This document shows, piece after piece, positions 1 through 8,284 of a DNA stretch of 64,000 bases. The DNA comes from Cellulomonas triticagri. Its GTDB lineage: Bacteria > Actinomycetota > Actinomycetes > Actinomycetales > Cellulomonadaceae. The DNA lies in assembly GCF_003696205.1 (NCBI RefSeq), contig NZ_RFFI01000002.1, forward strand, positions 48,048 through 112,047, given 5' to 3'. Made by a program: the position numbers and the translations under genes. Position 1 is the stretch's first letter. The number at the start of each line of letters is the position of its first letter. The notes under the pieces are model-generated. The model made no database searches, was not told the origin of the DNA, and saw nothing but the letters and a program-made list of their open reading frames with translations.

Positions 1-23
1 GCTCTTCCCGTGCCCTTCACGGC

Positions 24-131
24 TCACCTTGAGCCGCCACGCGGCACCGTCCGCGCGCTCAGAGCAGCCGCAAGGGTCTCGACGTCCCAGGTCCGCGCGC
101 CGACGGGGACGTTCGCGATGCGCTTCGGCAT
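24..131 (-). CDS. Possible small protein (35 aa), unknown
   Basis: This is a 35-residue reading frame starting MPKRIANVPVG, with a good ribosome binding site (GGGAGGA) about 8 bases before the ATG. I recognise no family. It reads away from the GATC-rich repeat region, so it would be transcribed divergently from the RepL-like gene. It sits at the window edge inside the mobile element. Support is limited to the start context, and it could be spurious. Confidence 0.25.
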   Translation of the reverse strand: MPKRIANVPVGARTWDVETLAAALSARTVPRGGSR

Positions 132-199
132 CGCGTCTCGTCCTCCCGCAGGCGTGGCGTCAGCCACCGGGGAGTTCGCTCGCACCCCGGAAGGGCGCT

Positions 200-365
200 T
201 CTGGCCGATCGCTTCCGATCGGCTCGGGGACGATCCGCTCGGCCGGGGATCGAGGTCAGTCGTGATTGGGCGACCTGTGATCGCCGATCCGGGTCGAGTG
301 ATCGCCGATCGCTGATCATGGGCACTCGGTGATCGAGGATCGCTCAGCACGGATCTGCGATCACG
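200..365. repeat. GATC-rich iteron-like repeats
   Basis: Around fourteen GATC tetramers fall within about 170 bases. The 13-mer GTGATCGCCGATC occurs at 277-289 and 298-310, 21 bases apart, and a variant GTGATCGAGGATC lies at 329-341, 31 bases further on. The spacings are close to two and three helical turns, so the copies would face the same side of the helix. An inverted copy of the half-unit (TGCGATCAC) is near 357-365. The block lies about 470 bases upstream of a RepL-like gene in a mobile element, so a replication origin or a partition/regulatory site is plausible. This is inference from pattern and position. Confidence 0.5.
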
Positions 366-836
366 ATGCGCTCTCGGCGGTTCGGGGTGATGAGTCTGAA
401 CGCCCGCGGATCGTAGTGGGGAATCCATGCGATCGAGCGGCGGCGGACTGCAGGCGGACAACGCCGGGCAGCACGGATCCCCCGCCCACGTCAGCGATGG
501 AAGTACTCGGCGCGGCCCCGGACGTCACGCGACTTTCGCGAGCCGGAGTTTGCTGGTCGTGGGATTGACGCGCCAGGGGGTGGGTGCAGCCAACTGATCT
601 TCGTCATACGGCGAAGGTCACATCGCCGTGCGGCGAAGTCCACCGTGCCAGGAACCGCCTGATCACCAGGATGTGGCGCAGCCGCTTCTTGGGTCTGCCC
701 CCCCTGTCCGTCGCCGTGCTGGATGTGCACGGTGGTCCGTGCCGTGTCTCCACGGTCCCGTGCGGTGACTGCGCCCCTCGTGGTTCCCGTGACGGTTCGC
801 ACGGTGATCAGGTCCACGCGAGAGGGGAGCAAGTTG
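366..836. other. Non-coding stretch before RepL-like gene
   Basis: I see no convincing gene here. A few further GATC motifs trail off up to about 430. The last 30 bases carry the ribosome binding site (GAGGGGAGC) of the RepL-like gene. Confidence 0.4.
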
Positions 837-1250
837 ATGTTGGCGTCGGAGGATCGGGCTCGTGTCCGTCATCGGCAGCACGAGTTCGTGATGGTGAGCT
901 CGCAGTTCTTGAGCGATCTGAGCAGATCGGACGCGACGCCGTCGGAGCTGTCGCTCCTATTTTACCTGTTGGCGCGGATCCGCTTGGGTTCGAACGTCGT
1001 GCCGCACTTCGCGGGCGTGGAGGCCGCCGAGGCGACCGGGCTGCACCCCTCGTCGGTGTCCACCGCCTTGACACGGCTGACGAAGCGGCAGGTCGTGCGT
1101 CGGACCAGATCCCTCGGGCACCCGGCGATCGTGATCAACCCGCATCTGGCTTCGCGCGCCGATCAGAAGACGCGCGAGGAGCTCTGCCGATCCTCGCGAA
1201 TGCCTGTCAAGGCGATCACCCGTTTGAATGATGCCGGCGATCGCCGTTGA
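837..1250 (+). CDS. RepL-like winged-helix replication/regulatory protein
   Basis: This 137-residue protein has a winged-helix core. A helix rich in Leu and Tyr (LSLLFYLLARI, about residues 39-49) precedes a MarR-like recognition helix (TGLHPSSVSTALTRL, about residues 66-80). It then reads VINPHLASRADQKTREEL, which matches the NP-E/H-L-x-x-R-x-D-Q-K signature that follows the wing in firmicute plasmid RepL proteins (RCR-type initiators such as that of pE194). I chose the ATG at 837 for the GAGGGGAGC site upstream; a longer frame opens at 723. The location behind iteron-like repeats and in a mobile element fits a replication or copy-control role. It could instead be a plain winged-helix regulator. 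Confidence 0.6.
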   Translation: MLASEDRARVRHRQHEFVMVSSQFLSDLSRSDATPSELSLLFYLLARIRLGSNVVPHFAGVEAAEATGLHPSSVSTALTRLTKRQVVRRTRSLGHPAIVINPHLASRADQKTREELCRSSRMPVKAITRLNDAGDRR

Positions 1251-1290
1251 CCGGGCCGCGCTCGGGAGCTCGTCTCCGGGGGCGCACGGC

Positions 1291-2025
1291 TCAGCGCCTG
1301 GTCGCGAGGCTGGCGGCTTCTCGAAGGACTCCGCCGGCACTCGGGCTGCATTTGGCGAGACCGGCGAGTGCGGCCTCACGGGTCGAGGTGTCCCTCGCCC
1401 GGCGGATACTGGCCGCGAGCTCGGGGCGTCCTGCATCGGCCAGCAGCACCCGTAGGCGCTCGCGGGCCGATGCAGGCTCATCGACGGCGCCCGCCGCAAG
1501 ATGGCGCGCGTCGATGACACCGCGGGTGATGGCCGAGGAAAGCAGGCTCATCGCTTGGTGAGGTGGCACGTCGATGACGTCTGTCCAGGCGTCCAGCACC
1601 TCCAGTGCTGCGACCTCGATCGCCGAGAGACCGTGCTGCCGGCGTGCGAGCCGGCCCCGGCGTCCGGCGAGTCGGATGGTCGCAAAGTCGCGCGGGCGAG
1701 GCCCAGCCACTGCGTAGGTCTCCACCGCGGGGATCTGCGTCGAGAGGCCGAGCACGTTCGCTGCCAGCAGGACTGACGGGCCGACGCCCTTGCGGCCGGC
1801 GATCCTGGTGACGATCTGCTCGTTGCTCGGCCGGGTCATGCCCCATTGCTGCTGTCGACCGCGGTAATACAAGCCCCGGCGCACCGCGACCAGCTCGTTC
1901 CGGCGGACCAGCCGCTGCAGCTCACGCGCGACGGCGGTTCGGGGCTCGCCACGGAACTCGTCGATGGTGACAAACGCGTCACGCTGCCCGCGGACTCGCT
2001 CACGCACGGTGCGCGCAGTACTCAT
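1291..2025 (-). CDS. AbiEi-like type IV antitoxin (DUF6088 type)
   Basis: The 244-residue product has an N-terminal winged helix (about residues 15-55) ending in the typical RRGLYYRG turn. A central domain follows with PSVLLAANVLGLSTQIPA (about residues 83-100), the hallmark of AbiEi/DUF6088 antitoxins. These normally repress an operon with an AbiEii nucleotidyltransferase toxin, giving phage abortive infection or plasmid stabilisation. No AbiEii partner is present: the next gene downstream is on the opposite strand and is RepL-like. The protein therefore looks like an orphan antitoxin or regulator. A GAGAGGG site lies 5 bases before the ATG. Confidence 0.7.
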   Translation of the reverse strand: MSTARTVRERVRGQRDAFVTIDEFRGEPRTAVARELQRLVRRNELVAVRRGLYYRGRQQQWGMTRPSNEQIVTRIAGRKGVGPSVLLAANVLGLSTQIPAVETYAVAGPRPRDFATIRLAGRRGRLARRQHGLSAIEVAALEVLDAWTDVIDVPPHQAMSLLSSAITRGVIDARHLAAGAVDEPASARERLRVLLADAGRPELAASIRRARDTSTREAALAGLAKCSPSAGGVLREAASLATRR

Positions 2026-2142
2026 GTCGCCCTCTCGCCGAGGTCAGCTCCAGCAAGATCGCCGCGGCGTCCGACCCGGTAAGTCGGCGGCGGGAACGGG
2101 CGCGGACGCTCCTCGGCGGGTGTCGACCTTGTCCGAGGTCGG

Positions 2143-2580
2143 TCAGTCGGGCATGGGCTCGCCTTCGGCGGTGCTTCGTCGCTCGCCTTCCTCGCCGGCG
2201 GCGAACTGGGCACGAAGTGCTGCGGCGTCCTCGCGAGTGATCCTGCAGATCGAGGTCACGACGCGCTGCCAGCGCCACTCCTCGTCCGGCCACGTCGGGT
2301 GCGGGTCGAAGGTGTAGCGGGGCCGACACCCGACTCGGACGATGTCAGGCTCCGGGACGCCCGAGCCGAGGTCCCACGAGCTCACCTCGAGCAGGTGGCT
2401 CCACTGACCGTCGAAAGGGAAGCGCCCTGAGCCGACGCCGCGGACCCGGACCACGGCGACACGGTCCAGGTCCAGGAGGTAGTACGTGGAACCGGCCGAA
2501 CCGATCCGCCACATCCCCTCGCTCGCGCCCACGCGGAGCACCGTGACGGTGCTTCGTGCTTCCGGCTCGATCGGGTTCAT
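2143..2580 (-). CDS. Hypothetical protein of the mobile element
   Basis: This is a 145-residue soluble protein of unknown function. The middle reads like a small beta-rich domain (MWRIGSAGSTYYLLDLDRV, then VVRVRG and a conserved-looking DGQWSHLLEV). The C-terminus is charged and helical (DAAALRAQFAAGEEGE). Short proteins with a similar YxLDLD strand are common in actinobacterial mobile elements without known function. It lies 117 bases upstream of the AbiEi-like gene on the same strand and could share its transcript. Confidence 0.5.
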   Translation of the reverse strand: MNPIEPEARSTVTVLRVGASEGMWRIGSAGSTYYLLDLDRVAVVRVRGVGSGRFPFDGQWSHLLEVSSWDLGSGVPEPDIVRVGCRPRYTFDPHPTWPDEEWRWQRVVTSICRITREDAAALRAQFAAGEEGERRSTAEGEPMPD

Positions 2581-2746
2581 ACCACCCAGCCTCGCACCGG
2601 CCCCCGACACGCCACGCACGACGCCAGGCACCCGCTGCGGGTTCGTCGCCGCCCCCGCGTTTCCGGAGCGCTTGCGGGGAGCTTCGCGGCAAGGCCCCAC
2701 CCGCCCAAGAGCTGGTGCGACGGAGGAACGCGGTTCCGGCCGGGGT

Positions 2747-2920
2747 CTAGCGCTCCCTCCGGAGCCGCGGGGCCCAAATGCGACTTGCGCGGCGCGGCGC
2801 TCCGTAGGCCCGCGCGGCCAGCTCGGTCTCGATCTCCTCGCGGAGCGCCGCGAACTTGGCGGCCTGCTCGGGCGTGAGCGTGCGCTGGGGGAGTCGCACA
2901 GGACGGAACTCGATGGGCAT
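2747..2920 (-). CDS. Small hypothetical protein (57 aa)
   Basis: This 57-residue, strongly basic protein starts MPIEFRPVRLPQ, has a predicted amphipathic helix (PEQAAKFAALREEIETEL) and an Arg-rich tail. An AGGAG site lies 6 bases before the ATG. The frame stays open upstream, but the RBS favours this internal start. It is divergent from the TIR-SAVED gene, sharing the 184-base intergenic region. No family is recognised, and a link to the CBASS locus is only positional. Confidence 0.4.
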   Translation of the reverse strand: MPIEFRPVRLPQRTLTPEQAAKFAALREEIETELAARAYGAPRRASRIWAPRLRRER

Positions 2921-3104
2921 GATCGCTCCTGCTGGACTTGCCTCCGTGACGTCGTCCTCGAAGGCCGCGTGGACATCGGCGCCCACGACCGTCTTGTCGG
3001 CGACGATAGCGCCCCGCAGCGCATGCGGACGATCGCTGGCCGCACCGGCTTGTCGGTGCGCGGCGATAGCGTGCGACTGCACCGACGACGCCAGGGGAGC
3101 GCTG

Positions 3105-4370
3105 ATGAACCAGATGGACGAGACGTTCGACCCGATCGGCCCCCACTTCCTGTCCTACCGGCAGCAGGACGGCACACAGGTCACAGACGAGATCATGTGG
3201 CGGCTACGAGCGGCCGGCGTGCTGGTGTGGCGGGATGCTGCCGACCTCTCGCCCGGTGACACCGAGACACGGCTCGAGGAAGCGCTGGCCGACGGCCTCG
3301 CCGGCGGGATCCTCGTGATCACGGAGGACGTCGCCAACTCCCGGATCGTGCGCGAGCTCGAGGCACCTCGGCTGATCGAGCTGGCAGCCCACAGCTCGTT
3401 CGGGCTCGCGATCGCGAACGACGTCGTGGCGTGGGGCGAGCCGGACTACGGTGCACCGGACCGGCTGCTGGGCCGAGACGACGGGAAGCTGGCGGGGTTC
3501 GTCCAGGACTCGGTCGCGAGCCCGGACGGCATGCGTCAGCTCGTCGAACGGGTGCGGCGCCTCCGCGTGCGGAATCTCCGGGAGCGGGTGGCTGCCTGCG
3601 ACGGCTGGTTGCGGTTGAGCGTCCAGACGAGGAACTCCGGCGCCAGCGTGGACCGGACGGGTGCCGCGCTCGACCTGCGAGTCAGGCCAGCCCGGTCCGG
3701 CCGTCTCCCCGACGCCACAGGCCTGCGGTACTTCGCGGACAGCGCCCCCGGGATCGCGGATGCGGTGATCGATGCAGGGGCGTCCAAGGTCCGGTTGAGC
3801 GGGGGTGCGCACCTCAGCGTCGCGCTCGCACTCGGTGTCCTGCTGCCGACGACGCGGATCGGACGGATCGAGGTTCTCGACCAGTACGACCAGACCTGGT
3901 CCGCGGGTGCACCTGCCTTCGGCGCTGAACCGGACCTGCTGCACGTCGCCGAGGAGCACATCACGGGGGCGGACGATGCGCGGGCGGTCGCCGTCTACCT
4001 CGATTTGATGCCGATGCCCAACGACGGAGCCTGGCTGGCCTTGCTGGACCAGGTGCCGACACCGTTCGCCGCCGCTGTGCACGTGCGCCCTGCCGCCGAT
4101 GGCATGCTCGACCCCGGCCGAGGAGCCGCACTTGCAGGAACGGCCGCGGCGGTGGTGCGCGAGCTGACCTACCGGCACGCTGGCGCGGAGGCGCACATCG
4201 TCTACCGCGGACCGTTCGGGTTGGCGCCGCTCATCGGCAGGCTGCTGAACACCGTCCGGGGGGTGCTGTACGAGTGGGACGACACCGGGGAGTCCGCCCG
4301 CTACGTGCCCACCTTGCGTACGTCCCCGGCCGACCAGAGCCGCCCCGTCGAGACTCTCCTGCACGACTAG
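3105..4370 (+). CDS. TIR-SAVED CBASS effector
   Basis: The 421-residue protein has an N-terminal TIR domain (about residues 1-150). It begins with HFLSYRQQDG; the helix after VITED contains SRIVRELEAP, whose Glu84 is the candidate NADase catalytic residue. The C-terminal half (about residues 215-421) is a SAVED domain, seen in KVRLSGGAHLSVALALG and GPFGLAPLIGRLLNTVRGVLYEW. In known TIR-SAVED proteins a cyclic oligonucleotide binds SAVED, drives filament assembly and activates NAD+ cleavage, killing the infected cell. It converges with Cap3, the two stop codons overlapping by 4 bases. I chose ATG 3105 because AGGGGAGC lies just upstream. Being convergent with its cyclase operon, it must have its own promoter. 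Confidence 0.88.
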   Translation: MNQMDETFDPIGPHFLSYRQQDGTQVTDEIMWRLRAAGVLVWRDAADLSPGDTETRLEEALADGLAGGILVITEDVANSRIVRELEAPRLIELAAHSSFGLAIANDVVAWGEPDYGAPDRLLGRDDGKLAGFVQDSVASPDGMRQLVERVRRLRVRNLRERVAACDGWLRLSVQTRNSGASVDRTGAALDLRVRPARSGRLPDATGLRYFADSAPGIADAVIDAGASKVRLSGGAHLSVALALGVLLPTTRIGRIEVLDQYDQTWSAGAPAFGAEPDLLHVAEEHITGADDARAVAVYLDLMPMPNDGAWLALLDQVPTPFAAAVHVRPAADGMLDPGRGAALAGTAAAVVRELTYRHAGAEAHIVYRGPFGLAPLIGRLLNTVRGVLYEWDDTGESARYVPTLRTSPADQSRPVETLLHD

Positions 4371-4927
4371 GGACGTTCGAGACGTGCGGCCGCCCGTTCG
4401 CTCGTGTCCTGCGCTTCGAGCTCCAGCGCTCCGGCCTCGATGTCGGTAAGCAGGAGCCCGACGTCGTGGATCCTGACCCGGCGGCGGCTGCGCGCGCGCC
4501 CGGGCCGCGACACGACCACGGCGGCGAACCGGGCGTACGTCGGGCCGGGCCTCGCACCGGTGTACGGCAGCACCAGCAGAGCGACGTGGTCGGTTGTGTC
4601 CCCAGCGGACCGCGTGAGGCTATCGAGGTCGAGCATGCTGGGTGGCGCGTCCCGCGGATGCGTGTGCCAGTCGCCGACAAACCCGACCACGGGCGGCGCA
4701 TCCGCCCGCAGGCCATCCAACGCCGCCTTCGCGCGCGCCTGATCGAGCTCGTAGGTGACGTGCGTGCTCGCGGGGTCGGCGACGAGCAGCGCCCGCGTCA
4801 CGACGATCGTCTCGCCACTGCGGAACCCTGCCAGGATGCCACCGGTCTCTCGTGGCAGTGCCGCCTCTCCCGCGCGGTGCATGGCGGCGAGCGCCTCGGC
4901 GGCGATCACGATGCTCGGTCCATTCAT
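4367..4927 (-). CDS. cap3: CBASS Cap3, JAMM-type deconjugating peptidase
   Basis: This 186-residue protein has a complete JAB/JAMM metalloprotease motif: Glu27 in ETGGILAG, then GDWHTHP (His88, His90), Ser97 and Asp100 in PPSMLD. In type II CBASS, Cap3 removes or recycles the conjugate that Cap2 places on the CD-NTase. Its start overlaps the stop of cap2 by 4 bases (ATGA), so translation is probably coupled. The C-terminus is basic, then acidic, with no extra domain. Its stop overlaps that of the convergent effector. Confidence 0.9.
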   Translation of the reverse strand: MNGPSIVIAAEALAAMHRAGEAALPRETGGILAGFRSGETIVVTRALLVADPASTHVTYELDQARAKAALDGLRADAPPVVGFVGDWHTHPRDAPPSMLDLDSLTRSAGDTTDHVALLVLPYTGARPGPTYARFAAVVVSRPGRARSRRRVRIHDVGLLLTDIEAGALELEAQDTSERAAARLERP

Positions 4928-6441
4928 TGTGACGGTCGCGGGTGCAGACGACGCTCCTCGCCAGCTGTGTGCGGGATGGACAGCAGTTCGTCGATCGCGT
5001 GCCTAGCCGCGACGGCTGCTGCCTCCCAGACCGCTGCCGGGGGAGTGGTGCTCACCGGGCTGCTGCAGCCCGCTTCGTACACCCCGGGCGCCGTCGGCGG
5101 CAGGTCTGGCTCCGGCAGCGCGCCCGTGCCGGGAGCCGGCCAGTGATCGACCCGGACGGCGACGCCATCGGCCAGGACCGCGACGCTCACCGCACGGCCC
5201 GCGCCGGCGCTGGCCGCCGCCGCGAGCAGGGTCGACGCCGTCGCGTCCGCGGTCGCATCGACGACCAGATCCACGGACTCCAGCAGGGTGCGGGCATCCG
5301 CGAGCGTCGTGACCGTGTCCTCGCGTGCATCGATCCGGCAGCCGGTTCCTGGCCTGGTGCGCATCAGCACGCTCTTCACGGCCGCGACCTTCGCTCGACC
5401 GACGTGCTCGTGGCCCGCCAGGTGACGTATCACGTTCCCCGGCAGCAACCGATCGGGGTCGACCAGCTCGAGGTGGCCGACCCCCGAGCGGTGCAGCAGG
5501 TCGGCGACGGCCGAGCCCACCGCACCGACACCGAGCACCGAGACCGACAGGGACCCGAGCTCGGCGTGCCGGGGGTGCGACCGGCGCTGCAGCGAGGCGC
5601 GATCCAGCGGTGCCGTCACGTGCGCGCGAAGCGCGACGCCGTCCCCCTGGGGTCGCGCTTCGAGCGCGAGCGCCCCCACGCTCTCACCCCGCCGGTACCG
5701 CAGGACGAGCTCGCGGATCCCGCCGTGCACGGAGGAGACCAGCTTCTCGGCATCGGGGCCGGCCGAGGCCACCAGGGACGACCAGTCGCGGATCGGGGAC
5801 GTCAGCTCACCGAGATCCAGGACCAGGGCGCTCGAGCGCGGCCACGGAAGTAGGCGCCCACGCTTGCCGCGGCGCGGGCGAGCGGGCTCGCCCACGATGC
5901 GACAGCCGTAGCGTGCCGGACGGAGCTGAACGACCCGGCCTGCTACCGGCGCGAGGTCGCCGAACAGCACGGTCAGCCCGGAGCCGCGGAAGTACCGGTC
6001 CATGTCCAGGGCGGGTTCGTCATCCGGCCAGCCGTCGAGGTCCTGGTCGAGCCACGCCTCGATCTGCTCGAACAGTGTGCCGGGGTCGGCCCAGGGCAGC
6101 CGGGTGGGGTCGCCGCGCTCGAAGAGGCACAGGTGGCCCTTGCGTTCCCGGTGCCAGGACCATGACGCCTCGTGATACTCCTCGATTTCCTGGCCGGCCC
6201 ACACGTTCGCGGCGGCGCGCGTGAGCGGCTTGACGACCGGCACCGTGAACGGGAAGTCCGGGGGCAGCGCGATGTCGAGCACGGTGACAGCACCACCGCG
6301 GTGCGTTAGCACGCCGCGCCAGGTGTCCTTCAGGTGGCCCTGCCGCTCGAACGCGCGTCGCGCCAGCGCGTCGGCGAGGACCTCCCGCGCCTGCACCCCG
6401 GCCAGACGCAGCTGCTCCGCGGGTGCCGAAGACGAGCTCAT
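4924..6441 (-). CDS. cap2: CBASS Cap2, E2-E1 ubiquitin-transfer-like ligase
   Basis: The 505-residue protein fuses an N-terminal E2-like domain (catalytic Cys105 in KGHLCLFERGD) to a ThiF-like E1 domain. The E1 nucleotide motif is VLGVGAVGSAVADLL (about residues 304-318). The candidate E1 catalytic Cys459 lies in YEAGCSSPVS near the C-terminus. In type II CBASS, Cap2 adenylates the C-terminal glycine of the CD-NTase and conjugates it to cellular targets, priming the cyclase. The upstream CD-NTase here does end in glycine. Start and stop each overlap their neighbours by 4 bases. Confidence 0.92.
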   Translation of the reverse strand: MSSSSAPAEQLRLAGVQAREVLADALARRAFERQGHLKDTWRGVLTHRGGAVTVLDIALPPDFPFTVPVVKPLTRAAANVWAGQEIEEYHEASWSWHRERKGHLCLFERGDPTRLPWADPGTLFEQIEAWLDQDLDGWPDDEPALDMDRYFRGSGLTVLFGDLAPVAGRVVQLRPARYGCRIVGEPARPRRGKRGRLLPWPRSSALVLDLGELTSPIRDWSSLVASAGPDAEKLVSSVHGGIRELVLRYRRGESVGALALEARPQGDGVALRAHVTAPLDRASLQRRSHPRHAELGSLSVSVLGVGAVGSAVADLLHRSGVGHLELVDPDRLLPGNVIRHLAGHEHVGRAKVAAVKSVLMRTRPGTGCRIDAREDTVTTLADARTLLESVDLVVDATADATASTLLAAAASAGAGRAVSVAVLADGVAVRVDHWPAPGTGALPEPDLPPTAPGVYEAGCSSPVSTTPPAAVWEAAAVAARHAIDELLSIPHTAGEERRLHPRPSQ

Positions 6442-7463
6442 CCGAATCGGCGGGTGCCGCCGGCGACCTGGGAATCACCCGCGCGCACCTCAGTGAACAT
6501 CTTGCGGGTCCCGTTGAGGTTGCAGTCGTCCGGCATCGGGAAGACGTAGTCCTGCTCACCCTGATCATCGACCGCCTTGCCCAGGATGTCGCGGAACGTC
6601 TTCGCGGCGGAGCACTTGTCGTCGTCATCGGCGTCGAGCGCCTCCTGCGCGCGCTCGCCGGCCTCGACGAACGAGTTAGCCAGCGCCTGCTTGTCGGCGT
6701 CCTCACCACGGACGTACAGCTTCTCGCCCTGCAGCGTCGGGTCGTCGAGGCCCCAGCCCAGCACGAACGCGTTGTACAGCTGCTGACCCGTCTCGCGGAG
6801 CGCCGAGACGTACACCTCGGGCAGTGTGCCGTGCACGACCGCACCGGAGGAGAACGCGGCGACGGCGGCCATCTCGACGGTGAGGCCGCCCGGCTTCTTC
6901 TTGCCGTGCAGCGAGCGGCGGGTCTGCCGGAGCAGCTTCACGACGGGCACGTACAGCTTGTCGTACTCGTCGTTGAGCTGGGTCTTGAGGGCGGTGAGGC
7001 GCTCGGGATTGGTCGCCTGCCACCCGTCCTCGCCGCGCTTCGGGAGCTGCCAGACCTCCTCGCCGTACGGGCTGGTCCAGGGCCGAGCCGGGACGGCGTC
7101 GACGTACAGGCCGTCGAGGTCGGGGAACGAGATCTGGATGCTGCGCGCCTGCCGCTTCATCCGTTCGGAGCCGAACGCGGCCTTCAGCACCCGCTCGAAC
7201 TCCTTGAGCAGCGTCGCCGGGTCGACGTCGTCGGGCAGATCGGGCAGCCGACCGAACAGGTCCACGTCCTTCATCCGGCGGATGGACACGTCGCGCTTGT
7301 AGCTGCCGATCAGGATCGGCGAGAAGCCCCAGGCGGCGATGACCGGGTCGGCCGCCAGGACGTCGCGTACCTCCTGGTGTGCCACAGGGGCGTTGGCCTT
7401 GTCTGCCTCGGTGGGTTCGATGTTGCTGCGAGCTTCGGAGAACTGCGTGAACAGCAGCGGCAT
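6438..7463 (-). CDS. CBASS CD-NTase (cyclic oligonucleotide synthase)
   Basis: The 341-residue enzyme has the nucleotidyltransferase signature GSYKRDVSIRRMKDVDLF (Gly53-Ser54, Asp66 and Asp68) and a third metal ligand, Asp122, in YVDAVPA. It would make a cyclic di- or trinucleotide on phage infection and activate the TIR-SAVED effector. The last residues (GGTRRFG) end in a free glycine, as needed for Cap2 conjugation. I chose the ATG at 7463 because AAGGGA lies 6 bases upstream; the frame continues to 7904 but that extension is low-complexity. It is first gene of the minus-strand operon CD-NTase, cap2, cap3. The product nucleotide cannot be told by eye; a characterised TIR-SAVED from Microbacterium responds to cA3. 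Confidence 0.92.
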   Translation of the reverse strand: MPLLFTQFSEARSNIEPTEADKANAPVAHQEVRDVLAADPVIAAWGFSPILIGSYKRDVSIRRMKDVDLFGRLPDLPDDVDPATLLKEFERVLKAAFGSERMKRQARSIQISFPDLDGLYVDAVPARPWTSPYGEEVWQLPKRGEDGWQATNPERLTALKTQLNDEYDKLYVPVVKLLRQTRRSLHGKKKPGGLTVEMAAVAAFSSGAVVHGTLPEVYVSALRETGQQLYNAFVLGWGLDDPTLQGEKLYVRGEDADKQALANSFVEAGERAQEALDADDDDKCSAAKTFRDILGKAVDDQGEQDYVFPMPDDCNLNGTRKMFTEVRAGDSQVAGGTRRFG

Positions 7464-7835
7464 GTCGGTTCCCTTGATCGCGTCCTGGACCTGTGAGGGG
7501 ACTGTAGAGCCTGCCGCCGACACCGCCGGGCCCTCGGGTGCTCTCGGGTCGACCGGCTGGGGTTGTCGCACGGGCTGTGCGACGACCCCGCGGATGTGTC
7601 CTGAGCGTTCCGGTGGTGCGCATCCCGGGTGCACCGGCCGGCCCGAAGATGTCCACGGGACCCCAACTGCGTCTGAGGTCGGTGCCAGGCTCGTGGCTCG
7701 TGGCTCGTGGACGGGGCCTGGGCTGCTCGGGCCGCACCACGCGGCGCTGGCTCCGCGCGTGGGGTCGGTTCGAGGCGCGGCGGCGCAGCACACACGTCGC
7801 GGGCCGTGGGAGCCCGGTACGAGAGGAGGCCACCC
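7464..7835. promoter_or_regulatory. Intergenic region upstream of CBASS operon
   Basis: No gene is apparent in this 372-base gap between the CD-NTase and a divergent small gene. It must hold the CBASS operon promoter. It contains three perfect tandem copies of CTCGTGG at 7690-7710. I could not identify -35/-10 boxes with confidence. Confidence 0.35.
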
Positions 7836-8027
7836 GTGCGGATCATTGCCAGGGTAGACGGTGCGGAGCCGTCCGATCTCGATGTCGTGCGCGCCGCCCT
7901 GCAACTGCTCGACGAGCGGTCGGAGGCGCGGTCCGTGCTCGCTGACGTGGTCGACGCTCTGGCCCGCGGTGCGGGCGTCATGCTGATCTCCGGCGCAGCG
8001 ACCGGGCGCGTCGAACGACCGCGATGA
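7836..8027 (+). CDS. Small protein, possible truncated antitoxin N-terminus
   Basis: This 63-residue frame starts at a GTG with a strong AGGAGG site 7 bases upstream. The text LDVVRAALQLLDERSEARSV followed by LADVVDALARGAGVMLI resembles the N-terminal half of excisionase-fold HTH antitoxins. In those, a helix rich in Leu and Ala leads to a short beta strand and then a LTTQEAADLL helix. The helix-turn-helix expected next is missing, and the frame stops soon after. It may be a decayed antitoxin or a genuine small protein. The family resemblance is my inference. Confidence 0.35.
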   Translation: MRIIARVDGAEPSDLDVVRAALQLLDERSEARSVLADVVDALARGAGVMLISGAATGRVERPR

Positions 8028-8284
8028 GGCGCGCCGACCTCCGGTCTGCCCTCACGCGGTCGCCGAGGTCACGAGCGGAGCTCCTCGCGGCCGGCGCCAA
8101 CCTCGTACGCTGACGGCTCGCGCGATCAGGTCCCGGCTGTGCACGACACTCTCGTGTACGACCGGCAGATTCTTGACGTGAAGATGCCAGCCTGCCGTCG
8201 AGGAGCGGTGCGTCCGAGAGTGCGGCGGGCACGTCGTCGTCGGCTGGGTGGAGAGACGGCGCGATGCGCCCCTCCCTGCGGGCC

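Noticed and set aside
584..1231. A 215-codon plus-strand frame overlapping the RepL-like gene
   Set aside because: It lacks recognisable domains, and the overlapping frame has an RBS and a winged-helix/RepL signature.
7690..7710. Three CTCGTGG tandem copies as a possible origin or recombination site
   Set aside because: Three short copies in high-GC DNA are weak evidence; I note them only within the intergenic region.
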